Assembly: GCF_004366075.1 (NCBI RefSeq)
Contig: NZ_SODU01000002.1
Span: 434,001-498,000 of the forward strand
Direction: 5' to 3'
DNA: 64,000 nucleotides
DNA from: Kribbella pratensis
GTDB taxonomy: Bacteria; Actinomycetota; Actinomycetes; Propionibacteriales; Kribbellaceae
Part shown: positions 8,398 to 15,711 of the stretch, in pieces
Numbering within the stretch: position 1 is the stretch's first letter
How the letters are laid out: the number at the start of each line of letters is the position of its first letter
Program-made: the position numbers and the translations under genes
The notes under the pieces: model-generated
The model's input: only the letters and a program-made list of their open reading frames with translations
Database searches by the model: none
Told to the model about the DNA's origin: nothing

Positions 8398-9645
8398 ATG
8401 CCCGACCCCCACGATCCGCCCTCCACCGACCCCGCCACCCTGACCGATGCCGGGATCCCCAGCACGACAGATGTCGCTGGCTCCGGCGCAGCGGGTCCCA
8501 GGAAGTCCGACACCGCGGCTGGTGGGAGCTCCGGCGCCGCGGATAGTGCGAGCTCCGACACGGCGGGTAGAGGGAGCTCCGACACCGCGGGTGGCGGGAA
8601 CTCCGATGCCGCGGGTGGTCCGAGCTCCGACGCAGCGGGTAGTGGGAGTTCCGACGCGGGTAGTGGGAGCTCCGACGCGGGTAGTGGGAGCTCTGGCGCT
8701 GCGGGTGGTGCGGGCTCCGATGCCGCGGGTGGTGGGAGTTCTGCTCGGCCGTTGTGGCGGACGGCGTTGGCGCCTCGGTGGGTCGGTCTTCTCGTGCTCG
8801 CCTTGGCGCTCGCATCGGTCATGACGGTCATGGGCGTGTGGCAACTAGGTGTGTATCAGTCGAAGACGGCCGACGCCACCGCCCAGCGCGCTGCCGCGCC
8901 TCCGGTCCCGCTGCAGTCGTTGTTCTCGATCGACGAGGGCCTCCCATCGAAGGCTGTCGGCCGTCGAGTGACCGTGGACGGCACCTGGGGCCCGGCCGCG
9001 GACCAGGTCCTCGTCGCCGACCGCCTGCAGGACGGGCGAGCTGGACTGTGGGTCGTTTCGCCGTTGAAGCTCTCCAGCACCGACGCGGTGATGATCGTCC
9101 GCGGGTGGGTTGCCTCACCTTCTGACCCAGCCGTCACGCCCCCCTCAGGACCGGTGCGGTTGAGTGGCTCCGTGGTGGCCTCCGAAGCTGAGGACTCGTC
9201 GGACGATGCCGCCAAGGGACGAGTGCTGTCGTCGCTGCGGATCCCGACGATCGTGCACCTGGTGAACTACCGGGTGTACGACGCATTCGTCGTACAGTCC
9301 GCTGTGGACTCAGGCGTCGTACCCTCCCCCGCACCCGCGGTCGTCGCACCACCCCCGCCCCCCACAGACCACGCCGGCCTGCGCAACGTCGCATACGCCG
9401 TCCAGTGGTGGATCTTCGCCGCCTTCACCCTCTGGATGTGGGCCCGCATGGTCCTGGACGCCCACCGCGACCCGAAAGACCCCACGACAACCACCTCCGC
9501 CCCAGGCGCCCCCGGGACAGATGACTCTGGGCCAGGCACCTCCGGGACGGGTGGCCCCGCGACAACCGCCTCCGGGCCAGGCGCCTCCCCGACGGGTGAC
9601 CGTGTCGGGGAGGCTGTGGAGTCAAGCGGTACCGTTTCAGCGTGA
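8398..9645 (+). CDS. SURF1-family cytochrome oxidase assembly protein with repetitive termini
   Basis: This 415-residue protein has the SURF1 layout: a membrane helix at about 129-150 (MGVWQLGVYQ follows), an extracytoplasmic domain with VDGTWGPAADQVLVADR and GLWVVSPL, and a last helix at about 332-352 with the diagnostic AYAVQWWIFAAF. SURF1 proteins help insert heme or copper during cytochrome c oxidase assembly. Two low-complexity additions are unusual: about 110 Gly/Ser/Asp/Ala residues before helix 1 and about 55 Gly/Pro/Thr residues after helix 2. It overlaps the next gene by 4 bp (GTGA). Confidence 0.88.
   Translation: MPDPHDPPSTDPATLTDAGIPSTTDVAGSGAAGPRKSDTAAGGSSGAADSASSDTAGRGSSDTAGGGNSDAAGGPSSDAAGSGSSDAGSGSSDAGSGSSGAAGGAGSDAAGGGSSARPLWRTALAPRWVGLLVLALALASVMTVMGVWQLGVYQSKTADATAQRAAAPPVPLQSLFSIDEGLPSKAVGRRVTVDGTWGPAADQVLVADRLQDGRAGLWVVSPLKLSSTDAVMIVRGWVASPSDPAVTPPSGPVRLSGSVVASEAEDSSDDAAKGRVLSSLRIPTIVHLVNYRVYDAFVVQSAVDSGVVPSPAPAVVAPPPPPTDHAGLRNVAYAVQWWIFAAFTLWMWARMVLDAHRDPKDPTTTTSAPGAPGTDDSGPGTSGTGGPATTASGPGASPTGDRVGEAVESSGTVSA
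8516..8745 (+). repeat. In-frame 18/24-bp tandem repeats in the SURF1 gene
   Basis: About ten degenerate units encode Gly-Gly-x-Ser-Ser-Asp-Ala-Ala-type octapeptides; some are shortened to Gly-Ser-Gly-Ser-Ser-Asp-Ala. Unit lengths stay multiples of three, so the frame is kept. The array lies in the predicted disordered N-terminal region. Confidence 0.8.
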
Positions 9646-9995
9646 CTTCCTCTGCCGACCCCGCCACCTCCGCCGGCGCGCAGCCGCTCACACCGGCCGT
9701 CCGCGGCGCGCTGACCCGCTACCGCGTGATCGCGTACGTCGTCGGCGTGATGCTGCTCCTGCTGCTGTTCGTCGCGATGCCGCTGAAGTACCTGGGTGAC
9801 AACCCCGGCGCGATGAACGTGATCGGCCCCCTGCACGGCTTCCTGTACGTCGTGTACCTGCTCGGCACGTTCGACCTGTTCCGCCGAGTCCGCTGGTCCT
9901 TCCCCCGCCTGGTCCTGATGGCCGTCGCCGGAACGATCCCTTTCCTCTCGTTCTACGCCGAACGCAAAACCACCCACGAACTGCTCGGCCGCTAA
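9642..9995 (+). CDS. DUF3817 domain membrane protein
   Basis: This 117-residue protein has three or four helices and the DUF3817 pattern: RYRVIAYVVGVMLLLLL, the MPLKYLGDNP loop, IGPLHGFLYVVYLLGTFDL, and a final helix ending FLSFYAERKTTHE. The family is uncharacterised but is commonly found beside SURF1 genes in actinobacteria. Here translation starts at a GTG inside the SURF1 stop codon, so the two are probably co-translated. Confidence 0.88.
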   Translation: MTSSADPATSAGAQPLTPAVRGALTRYRVIAYVVGVMLLLLLFVAMPLKYLGDNPGAMNVIGPLHGFLYVVYLLGTFDLFRRVRWSFPRLVLMAVAGTIPFLSFYAERKTTHELLGR

Positions 9996-10142
9996 CCCCG
10001 TCACACCGCCCTCTGAGGCACTACCGCGAGCACTCTCGCCCGCCCGTCGCACGGATCCACTCCAACCACTTGCGGGCTGTATGACCGGTAGCGGGCTACA
10101 TCCCGCCACCGATCACATAACCCGCCTCCCGGAGGCCGTCAC

Positions 10143-10375
10143 CCGCGGCGCAGGACGCGAGACACGCGGCGCAGAGTGCGAGACCTGCGGCGCAGGACGC
10201 GAGACCCGCGGCGCAGGACGCCAGACTCGCGGCGCAGGACGCCAGACTCGCCGCGCAGCACGCGAGATCCGCGGCGCAGCACGCGAGGCCCGCGGCGCAG
10301 CACGCGAGACACGGGGGCGCAGCACGCGAGACACAGGGGCGCGAGCCCAGGGGCGCGAGCCCAGGGGCGCGAGAC
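10143..10375. repeat. 21-bp tandem repeat array
   Basis: Nine degenerate copies of a 21-bp unit, CGCGGCGCAGGACGCGAGAC plus one base, run from 10,143 to 10,332 (the last is 22 bp). Three shortened 14-15 bp units of ACAGGGGCGCGAG type follow to 10,375. Unit-to-unit drift is ordered, GGACGC changing to GCACGC along the array, as expected from stepwise tandem duplication. Confidence 0.85.
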
Positions 10376-10422
10376 ACAGGAACCGGAGGCGCGGTGCACG
10401 ACGCGGACGACGGCGGTCGGGA

Positions 10423-10490
10423 CTGGGGACAGGAAGCGGCTACTGGGCACCTGCTATTTCAGGTCCCCAGTAGCCGTTTCCTGTTCCCAC
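10423..10490. repeat. 31-bp-arm hairpin
   Basis: Arms at 10,423-10,453 and 10,460-10,490 pair at nearly all of 31 positions around a 6-base loop (CTATTT). It could stop transcription coming from either side, although no T-run follows. Building blocks GGACTGGGGACAGG and GCACCTGCTATT recur near 63,405-63,455. Confidence 0.75.
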
Positions 10491-10644
10491 CCTCCACCTG
10501 TGCCCCACCGCAGCCCCCGCCCTCGAATCCGCCCGCGTACTGCTCCGCGGTCGACGACTCGGTCCACTCGAATGCAGAGCTTGACCCGCGATCTGCACAA
10601 GGCCGTCGTGGACTCGATATCGATGGCCGCGCTACCCCCGCTGG

Positions 10645-10712
10645 AGAGCGGCTGTCCCGCTGGAGCGGCTGTCCTGCTAGAGCGGCTGTTCTGCTAGAGC
10701 GGCTGTTCTGCT
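10645..10712. repeat. 17-bp tandem repeat, four copies
   Basis: Four consecutive units of AGAGCGGCTGTTCTGCT type; copies three and four are identical and the first two differ by one to three bases. A partial fifth copy (AGAGCG) follows. No coding frame is evident. Confidence 0.8.
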
Positions 10713-10831
10713 AGAGCGAGCGGCGGTCGTACTACGGGGTGTTCGCGTTCGACAACCCTCCAGCGCCGGACAGGACACCTGGCCGACACCCGCGCGGAGT
10801 GGGCGGCACCCACCTTCTCAACCCACCCGCC

Positions 10832-10859
10832 ACGCAATGTTTCACATGAAACATTGCGT
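10832..10859. promoter_or_regulatory. 28-bp palindrome containing a parS-like variant
   Basis: Two perfect 13-bp arms flank a 2-base centre. The middle, TGTTTCACATGAAACA at 10,838-10,853, differs from the parS consensus TGTTTCACGTGAAACA at one central base. The arms extend well beyond a normal parS. It may be a weak ParB site or a site for another dyad-binding protein; the location 1 kb from parB is suggestive only. Confidence 0.5.
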
Positions 10860-11022
10860 CAAGTGTCGACATTGATTTGTCGACATATCTCCCTGGCGAT
10901 CTATTGCACTAGTTCGCACCACGAACTAGCTCTGTGAGCGCGATCCTAAGCCATCTCGTCGAACTTACATCCCTGTGATTCCCAAGACCGATCCCTCCGA
11001 GAGCCGCCTCGGCAACCCCGTT

Positions 11023-11808
11023 TCACGGCCGCTCGGCTCCGGATTCACGTCGTACGGCGTAGTGGAGGCGAACCGCACCGGCCGCATCCGACTGCGCCGA
11101 GAGCAACTGCAGTCGCGTCGGAAACTCACCGACCGCGAGCGGCGATCCGTCCATGACCGACGGCGTCCCGAGTCCGCCGACCAGTGCGGGCGCCAGCTTC
11201 AGGTGCAGTTCGTCGATCAGATCTGCCCGCAACAGCGCACCGTTCAACCCGCCGCCGGCGTTCGACAGGATGCACGTAACGCCGAGTTCCGTTCCCATCG
11301 CGGCCACAGCTCGGCTCAGATCGACACGCTCTTCGCCGACAACGAGGTAGCAGATGCGTTCCCGGCGGAGGTACCCGAGGTAGTCCGCGGGAGTCGACCG
11401 CGCCACCAGAACTAGTGCGTCCCAGTTCTCGTGTCTCTCCGTCCAACGCACTCGTCCGCGACTGTCGACGACGGTGAACCACATGTGCAACGGCGACCGC
11501 TGCTCGATGACATCCACCGGAAGGAAGTGTTCGTAGAGCCCGACCGGGTCGCCGTCGTACGTGGGCAGCCGGGCAGGGATCTCGTCCTCACTCACCAGGC
11601 TGCCGCTGCCTTCCAGGACGGCATTACACCCATACCGCTGCCTGACGCTCTCCATGACGTCGATCGCGACCGAGTCCGGCGACTGCGGCGTCATCGATGC
11701 CCACAGTTCCGAACTTGGCCGATGCATCAAGAGTGCGTTCCGGGTGAGCGCGACCTTGCCGTCGGCACTCGCCTCCACGTTGACCACCACACGCGGTCGC
11801 TTCTGCAC
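11023..11808 (-). CDS. RibD C-terminal domain (DHFR-fold) reductase
   Basis: This 261-residue protein has the dihydrofolate-reductase-like fold of the RibD C-terminal family: N-terminal strand VVVNVEASADGKVAL, a nucleotide-binding region around VTCILSNAGGGLNGALL, then DLIDELHLKLAPALVGG. Relatives reduce 5-amino-6-ribosylaminouracil phosphate or unrelated substrates with NADPH. It lies far from any riboflavin gene, so a biosynthetic role is not implied. It sits 100 bases downstream of parB on the same strand. Confidence 0.82.
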   Translation of the reverse strand: MQKRPRVVVNVEASADGKVALTRNALLMHRPSSELWASMTPQSPDSVAIDVMESVRQRYGCNAVLEGSGSLVSEDEIPARLPTYDGDPVGLYEHFLPVDVIEQRSPLHMWFTVVDSRGRVRWTERHENWDALVLVARSTPADYLGYLRRERICYLVVGEERVDLSRAVAAMGTELGVTCILSNAGGGLNGALLRADLIDELHLKLAPALVGGLGTPSVMDGSPLAVGEFPTRLQLLSAQSDAAGAVRLHYAVRRESGAERP

Positions 11809-11908
11809 TGCGTCCTCCCCCGGCTCGCTGGATGGGTGGACGCCAAGTTCTACCAGCGGCCGCCGACAATTCGGCAGGCATGTTCGCAGCTGGACCGCGG
11901 GGGTGAGG

Positions 11909-12874
11909 TCAGTCGTCGGTGGACTTACCCGGGTCCATCAGGCTGACGATGCGCTCCAGGTCGTCCACCGAGGCGAACTCGACGGTGATCTTGCCCTTCG
12001 TCTTGCCGAGGTCGACCTTGACGCGGGTCTCGAACCGGTCGGAGAGTCGGTCGGCCAAGTCGACCAGCCGCGGTGCGACCGGCTTGTTCCGGCGGCGCGC
12101 CGGTGTGGGATCCTCGGCGCTCATGTCGCCGAGCGAAACGATCTCCTCGACCGTCCGCACCGACAGGCCCTCGGCAACGATCCGCTGCGCGAGCCGCTCG
12201 ATCGCGTCTCCGCTGGGAAGACCGAGCAGCGCCCGCGCATGGCCGGCGGACAGCACGCCGGCCGCGACCCGACGCTGAACGGAGGCCGGCAGCTTCAGCA
12301 GCCGCAGCGTGTTGGAGATCTGCGGCCGGGACCGCCCGATCCGCGTCGCGAGGACTTCCTGCGTGCACCCGAAGTCGTCGAGCATCTGCTGGTACGCCGC
12401 CGCCTCTTCCAGTGGGTTCAGCTGGCTCCGGTGGAGGTTCTCCAGGAGCGCGTCCCGCAGCATCGCGTCGTCCGACGTGTCCCGCACGATCGCCGGGATC
12501 GTCGCGAGCCCGGCCTGCTGCGTCGCGCGCCAGCGTCGCTCGCCCATGACGAGCTCGTACGAGTCGCCCTCGAGCCGGCGTACGACGATCGGCTGGAGGA
12601 GTCCGATCTCCTTGACGGAGTGGACGAGCTCCTCCATCGCCTCCTCGTCGAAGACCGTCCGCGGCTGCTTCGGGTTCGGCGTGATCTTGTCGACGTCGAT
12701 CTCCGCGAACGACGCCCCCGGCACCGCGGCCAGCTCCGGTCCCTGCGGCTCCGCCGGCGTCGTCACCGGGGGTGCCCCCGGGATCGAGCTCGACTTGCTG
12801 CCGAGAGTGGTGGTGCCAGGCGCCGGCGAGCTGGGGATCAGCGCACCAAGTCCGCGTCCGAGTCGGGTGTTCAT
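11909..12874 (-). CDS. parB: Chromosome-partitioning protein ParB
   Basis: This 321-residue protein has the ParB layout: the N-terminal [14 protein letters not shown] segment that contacts ParA; a CTPase/sulfiredoxin-like domain with ITPNPKQPR and the GERRWRATQ motif; a helix-turn-helix DNA-binding domain ([21 protein letters not shown]); and a C-terminal dimerisation region. It loads at parS and slides as a CTP-gated clamp. The ATG has GGGAG nearby. A parS site lies between it and the upstream parA. Confidence 0.97.
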   Translation of the reverse strand: MNTRLGRGLGALIPSSPAPGTTTLGSKSSSIPGAPPVTTPAEPQGPELAAVPGASFAEIDVDKITPNPKQPRTVFDEEAMEELVHSVKEIGLLQPIVVRRLEGDSYELVMGERRWRATQQAGLATIPAIVRDTSDDAMLRDALLENLHRSQLNPLEEAAAYQQMLDDFGCTQEVLATRIGRSRPQISNTLRLLKLPASVQRRVAAGVLSAGHARALLGLPSGDAIERLAQRIVAEGLSVRTVEEIVSLGDMSAEDPTPARRRNKPVAPRLVDLADRLSDRFETRVKVDLGKTKGKITVEFASVDDLERIVSLMDPGKSTDD

Positions 12875-12967
12875 CGCGCTCCCTCGAGGTCGACATCCTG
12901 CTGAGCTACTGCTGGCCTACCACAACGCACACCGGACTCCGCTACTCCCGTACCGGCCCTCGTGTCC

Positions 12968-12983
12968 CGTTTCACGTGAAACG
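12968..12983. promoter_or_regulatory. parS: parS site in the parA-parB gap
   Basis: Palindrome CGTTTCACGTGAAACG, whose 14-bp core equals the conserved bacterial parS sequence. It is the only one of the three perfect sites in a non-coding position. Confidence 0.95.
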
Positions 12984-12988
12984 GTGCG

Positions 12989-14428
12989 TCAGGCGTTGTT
13001 CCGCATGGCGATCTCGCGGGACGCCTCGAGATAGGACAGTGCACCGGCCGACGCCGGGTCGTACGCGAGCACGGTCTGCCCGTGGCTCGGAGCCTCCGAG
13101 ATCCGCACCGAACGCGGCACGGCGGTCCGCAGTACGGCGTCCTTGAAGTGGCCACGCACCTCGGCGGCGACTTCACCAGCCAGCTTTGTGCGGGCGTCGT
13201 ACATCGTCAGCAGAATCGTCGACACGTCGAGCCCGGGGTTCAGGTGGGACTTGACCATGTTGATGTGGCGGAGCAGCTGCGACAGGCCCTCCAGTGCGTA
13301 GTACTCGCTCTGGATCGGGACCAGCACCTCGCGCGCCGCGGTCAGGGCGTTCACCGTCAGCAGGCCGAGCGACGGCGGGCAGTCGATGAAGACGTAGTCG
13401 TACTTCTCACCGGCGGCCTCGGTCTCGGCCAGGTAGGCCTCGAGCACGGTCTTCAGCCGGCTCTCCCGCGCCACCAGGCTGACGAGCTCGATCTCCGCGC
13501 CGGCCAGGTCGATCGTTGCCGGAACCACCTGGATCCCGGGGTGTTCCGCGCACGGCTGGATCAGCTTGCCGAGCGGCTCACCTTCGATGACCGCCTCGTA
13601 CACCCCCGGCGTACCTTCGGCGTGGTCGATACCCAGGGCCGTCGACGCGTTGCCCTGCGGGTCGAGATCGATGACCAGGATCTTCGCGCCGTACAGAGCG
13701 AGGCCGGCTGCGACGTTGACCGTCGTCGTGGTCTTGCCGACACCACCCTTCTGGTTGGCGACGACGAAGACTCGGGTCTGGTCGGGCAGCGGGAACTCGC
13801 GGCCCATCGTGCGTCCTTCATTCACCAGCAGGGTCCGTTCGGTCGCGGCGGCGATCGGAGTCTCGAGGAGTCGTCGCTGAAGCTCGTCCGACGTGGCCCG
13901 CGCGGCGATCTGTGCGGCAGTCATAGCGCCCATTCCAATAGGTGCGGGACTTGGCCCGAAGAGGATGTCTGTAGGGGTCGGGGCGGGTCTACCCCCAGCT
14001 CCGTCCACAGGCTTCTGTGGACGAATTCCCGTCTGCGGGGGCAGTTTCATGTGGTCGTCATCCACAGGCGGTGGAGACTCCGAAAGGTCCGGCTCGACGT
14101 CCACCAGTGACGCCGAATCGGGCCCGGAACCATCATCCCGCATGTCCGGCGTTTCACGTGAAACGGACGCCGGGTCGTCAGCCACCGGAACGTCGAGACC
14201 GGCTGCCGCAGCGGCCTGGAGTCCCGAAGTGTCGATCGGCGGCGACAGGGGTGGCTGCTCGGCAGCCGGTGTCGAAGAGGTCTGTGCTGGGGAAGTGGGA
14301 GCGGGCTCTTGACTCACCACCTGAACGGCGGAGTCCGGTTCGGTCGGCCAGCCGATGCCCTGTGACGACGTCGGCACGCCGGTGCTCTTCTCGGGCCACC
14401 CGAGGGCACGACTCACCAACCCGCTCAC
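12989..14428 (-). CDS. parA: Chromosome-partitioning ATPase ParA (Soj)
   Basis: A Walker-type ParA ATPase with the deviant Walker A VVANQKGGVGKTTTTVNVAA near residue 225, switch I DLDPQGNASTALG and Walker B YDVVFIDCPPS-type (here YDYVFIDCPPSLG). About 210 residues of Pro/Ser-rich sequence precede it. That extension contains VSRETPDMRD, encoded by a parS site; mycobacterial ParA has a comparable VSRET segment, which supports translation of this part. The GTG start overlaps the rsmG stop by 4 bp, with GGGAGG directly adjacent, so a later start cannot be excluded. Confidence 0.93.
   Translation of the reverse strand: MSGLVSRALGWPEKSTGVPTSSQGIGWPTEPDSAVQVVSQEPAPTSPAQTSSTPAAEQPPLSPPIDTSGLQAAAAAGLDVPVADDPASVSRETPDMRDDGSGPDSASLVDVEPDLSESPPPVDDDHMKLPPQTGIRPQKPVDGAGGRPAPTPTDILFGPSPAPIGMGAMTAAQIAARATSDELQRRLLETPIAAATERTLLVNEGRTMGREFPLPDQTRVFVVANQKGGVGKTTTTVNVAAGLALYGAKILVIDLDPQGNASTALGIDHAEGTPGVYEAVIEGEPLGKLIQPCAEHPGIQVVPATIDLAGAEIELVSLVARESRLKTVLEAYLAETEAAGEKYDYVFIDCPPSLGLLTVNALTAAREVLVPIQSEYYALEGLSQLLRHINMVKSHLNPGLDVSTILLTMYDARTKLAGEVAAEVRGHFKDAVLRTAVPRSVRISEAPSHGQTVLAYDPASAGALSYLEASREIAMRNNA
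14150..14165. promoter_or_regulatory. parS: parS site inside the parA coding region
   Basis: The perfect 14-mer GTTTCACGTGAAAC lies at 14,151-14,164 within the N-terminal extension of parA and encodes part of VSRET on the minus strand. Confidence 0.93.
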
Positions 14429-15096
14429 CTCCCGTGTCTTCCGTGCCGGGATCCCCCTGCAGCACGTCCGGCCACAATACTCACCACAGTCGTGGGGTTG
14501 GCCAGTTCATCGCCGCCGAGTTGGTGAATATGACAAAGCTCTGCGCCGAGCTTCATCAATTCGCGCTCTGAGGCGTCCAGTTCCTCCTCTGCAGACGCCC
14601 CTTTCATCGCCAGCATGAGTCCGCCCTCGACACACAACGGCAGACACCACCTGGCCAACTTGGCCAACGGAGCGACGGCCCGAGACGTCACCACGTCGTA
14701 CGACGCCGGCGGCAGGTCCTCCGCCCTCGCCCGGACTACGGTCGCGTTCTCGAGCTCGAGCAGGTCGACCGCTTCCTCGAGGAAGGTGGTGCGTCGCAGC
14801 AACGGCTCGACGAGATCAACCTGGAGATCGGGACGGACGATCGCGAGCACGATGCCCGGTAGGCCCGCACCGGTGCCGACATCGGCGACCGATGACTCCT
14901 CCGGGATCAGCCGCTCGACGAAGGCACAGTTCAACAGGTGCCGATCCCAGAGCCGCGGGACCTCGCGCGGGCCGATCAGTCCTCGCAGGGTCCCCTCGGT
15001 CGCCAGCAACTCGGCGTACACCGAAAGCGGCACCGCCGCCCGTGGAAACAGCTTCTCCACGAGCGGCGGTGTTTCACGTGAAACGTAATTCGTCAT
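14425..15096 (-). CDS. rsmG: 16S rRNA (guanine527-N7)-methyltransferase RsmG
   Basis: This 223-residue SAM-dependent methyltransferase has motif I VADVGTGAGLPGIVLAI, LVEPLLRRTTFLEE and VTSRAVAPLAKL, as in RsmG (GidB). It methylates G527 of 16S rRNA; its loss gives low-level streptomycin resistance in several bacteria. The N-terminus MTNYVSRET is encoded across a parS site. It overlaps parA by 4 bp and follows jag by 10 bp. Confidence 0.95.
   Translation of the reverse strand: MTNYVSRETPPLVEKLFPRAAVPLSVYAELLATEGTLRGLIGPREVPRLWDRHLLNCAFVERLIPEESSVADVGTGAGLPGIVLAIVRPDLQVDLVEPLLRRTTFLEEAVDLLELENATVVRARAEDLPPASYDVVTSRAVAPLAKLARWCLPLCVEGGLMLAMKGASAEEELDASERELMKLGAELCHIHQLGGDELANPTTVVSIVAGRAAGGSRHGRHGR
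15070..15085. promoter_or_regulatory. parS: parS site at the start of rsmG
   Basis: The perfect 14-mer GTTTCACGTGAAAC at 15,071-15,084 covers codons 5-9 of rsmG (VSRET on the minus strand). Confidence 0.93.
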
Positions 15097-15106
15097 TGCG
15101 GCATCG

Positions 15107-15634
15107 TCATGGCTGGATCACCACGCGGCGGCGGGGTTCTTCGCCCTCGGACTCCGACGTCAGGCCGGCGGCCGCGACGACGTCGTGCACGACCTTGCGC
15201 TCGAACGGCGTCATCGGGTCGAGCCGTACCGGGGTGCCGGTCGCCTTCGCTTCCTCGACCGCCTTGCGGCCGACCTCTTCGAGCTCCGCCTTCCGGTTGG
15301 CTCGGTAGTTCGACACGTCGAGCATCAGCCGCGACCGCTCACCGGTCTCCCGGTACACGGCCAGCCGGGTCAGCTCCTGGAGCGCCTCCAGCACCTTGCC
15401 GTTCTCGCCGACCAGGTTGTTCAGCTCGGCGCCGACGATGGAGACCGCAGCCCGGTCGCCGTCGATGTCCATGTCGATGTCGCCGTCGAGATCGGCGATG
15501 TCGAGCAATTCCTCGAGGTAGTCCGCCGCGATATCGCTCTCGGCCTCGAGCGCCTTCAGGCGGTCGCTACCGGAGTTCGTACTGGCGGACTGCTCCGCCG
15601 TGTCGGTGTTCTGCATGCCGTCAGTCACGGGCAC
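15107..15634 (-). CDS. jag: Jag/KhpB RNA-binding protein (KH and R3H domains)
   Basis: This 175-residue protein has an acidic N-terminus, a KH-like region (AAVSIVGAELNNLVGENGKV at about 85-105) and a C-terminal R3H domain (MTPFERKVVHDVV followed by EEPRRRVVIQP). KhpB proteins bind small RNAs and mRNAs and affect cell-wall synthesis. Its place between yidC and rsmG is conserved. Confidence 0.93.
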   Translation of the reverse strand: MPVTDGMQNTDTAEQSASTNSGSDRLKALEAESDIAADYLEELLDIADLDGDIDMDIDGDRAAVSIVGAELNNLVGENGKVLEALQELTRLAVYRETGERSRLMLDVSNYRANRKAELEEVGRKAVEEAKATGTPVRLDPMTPFERKVVHDVVAAAGLTSESEGEEPRRRVVIQP

Positions 15635-15711
15635 TCCTTCACAATGTCGGGATCCGCCTCACGGGGACCCGGGGCATTCAAAAGCAAGAGAGGAACTCGG
15701 GGTCCGCGGGG

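Larger units (their letters stand above)
9996..11022. other. Gene-free, repeat-rich gap between DUF3817 and RibD-like genes
   Basis: About 1 kb without a convincing gene. Open frames across 10,081-10,473 exist on both strands only because a 21-bp repeat contains no stop codons; their products are Arg/Gly/Ala- or Cys/Ala-rich heptad arrays. The gap holds two tandem arrays, a long hairpin, a parS-like palindrome and a small inverted repeat (CTAGTTCG / CGAACTAG at 10,909-10,929). The next genes on either side are convergent. Confidence 0.7.

Noticed and set aside
10143-10375. CRISPR array
   Set aside because: Units are contiguous with no unique spacers, and no cas gene is present.
10081-10473. 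Repetitive Arg/Gly/Thr protein on the plus strand and Cys/Ala-rich ones on the minus strand
   Set aside because: Open only because the 21-bp repeat has no stop codon in several frames; no ribosome-binding site.
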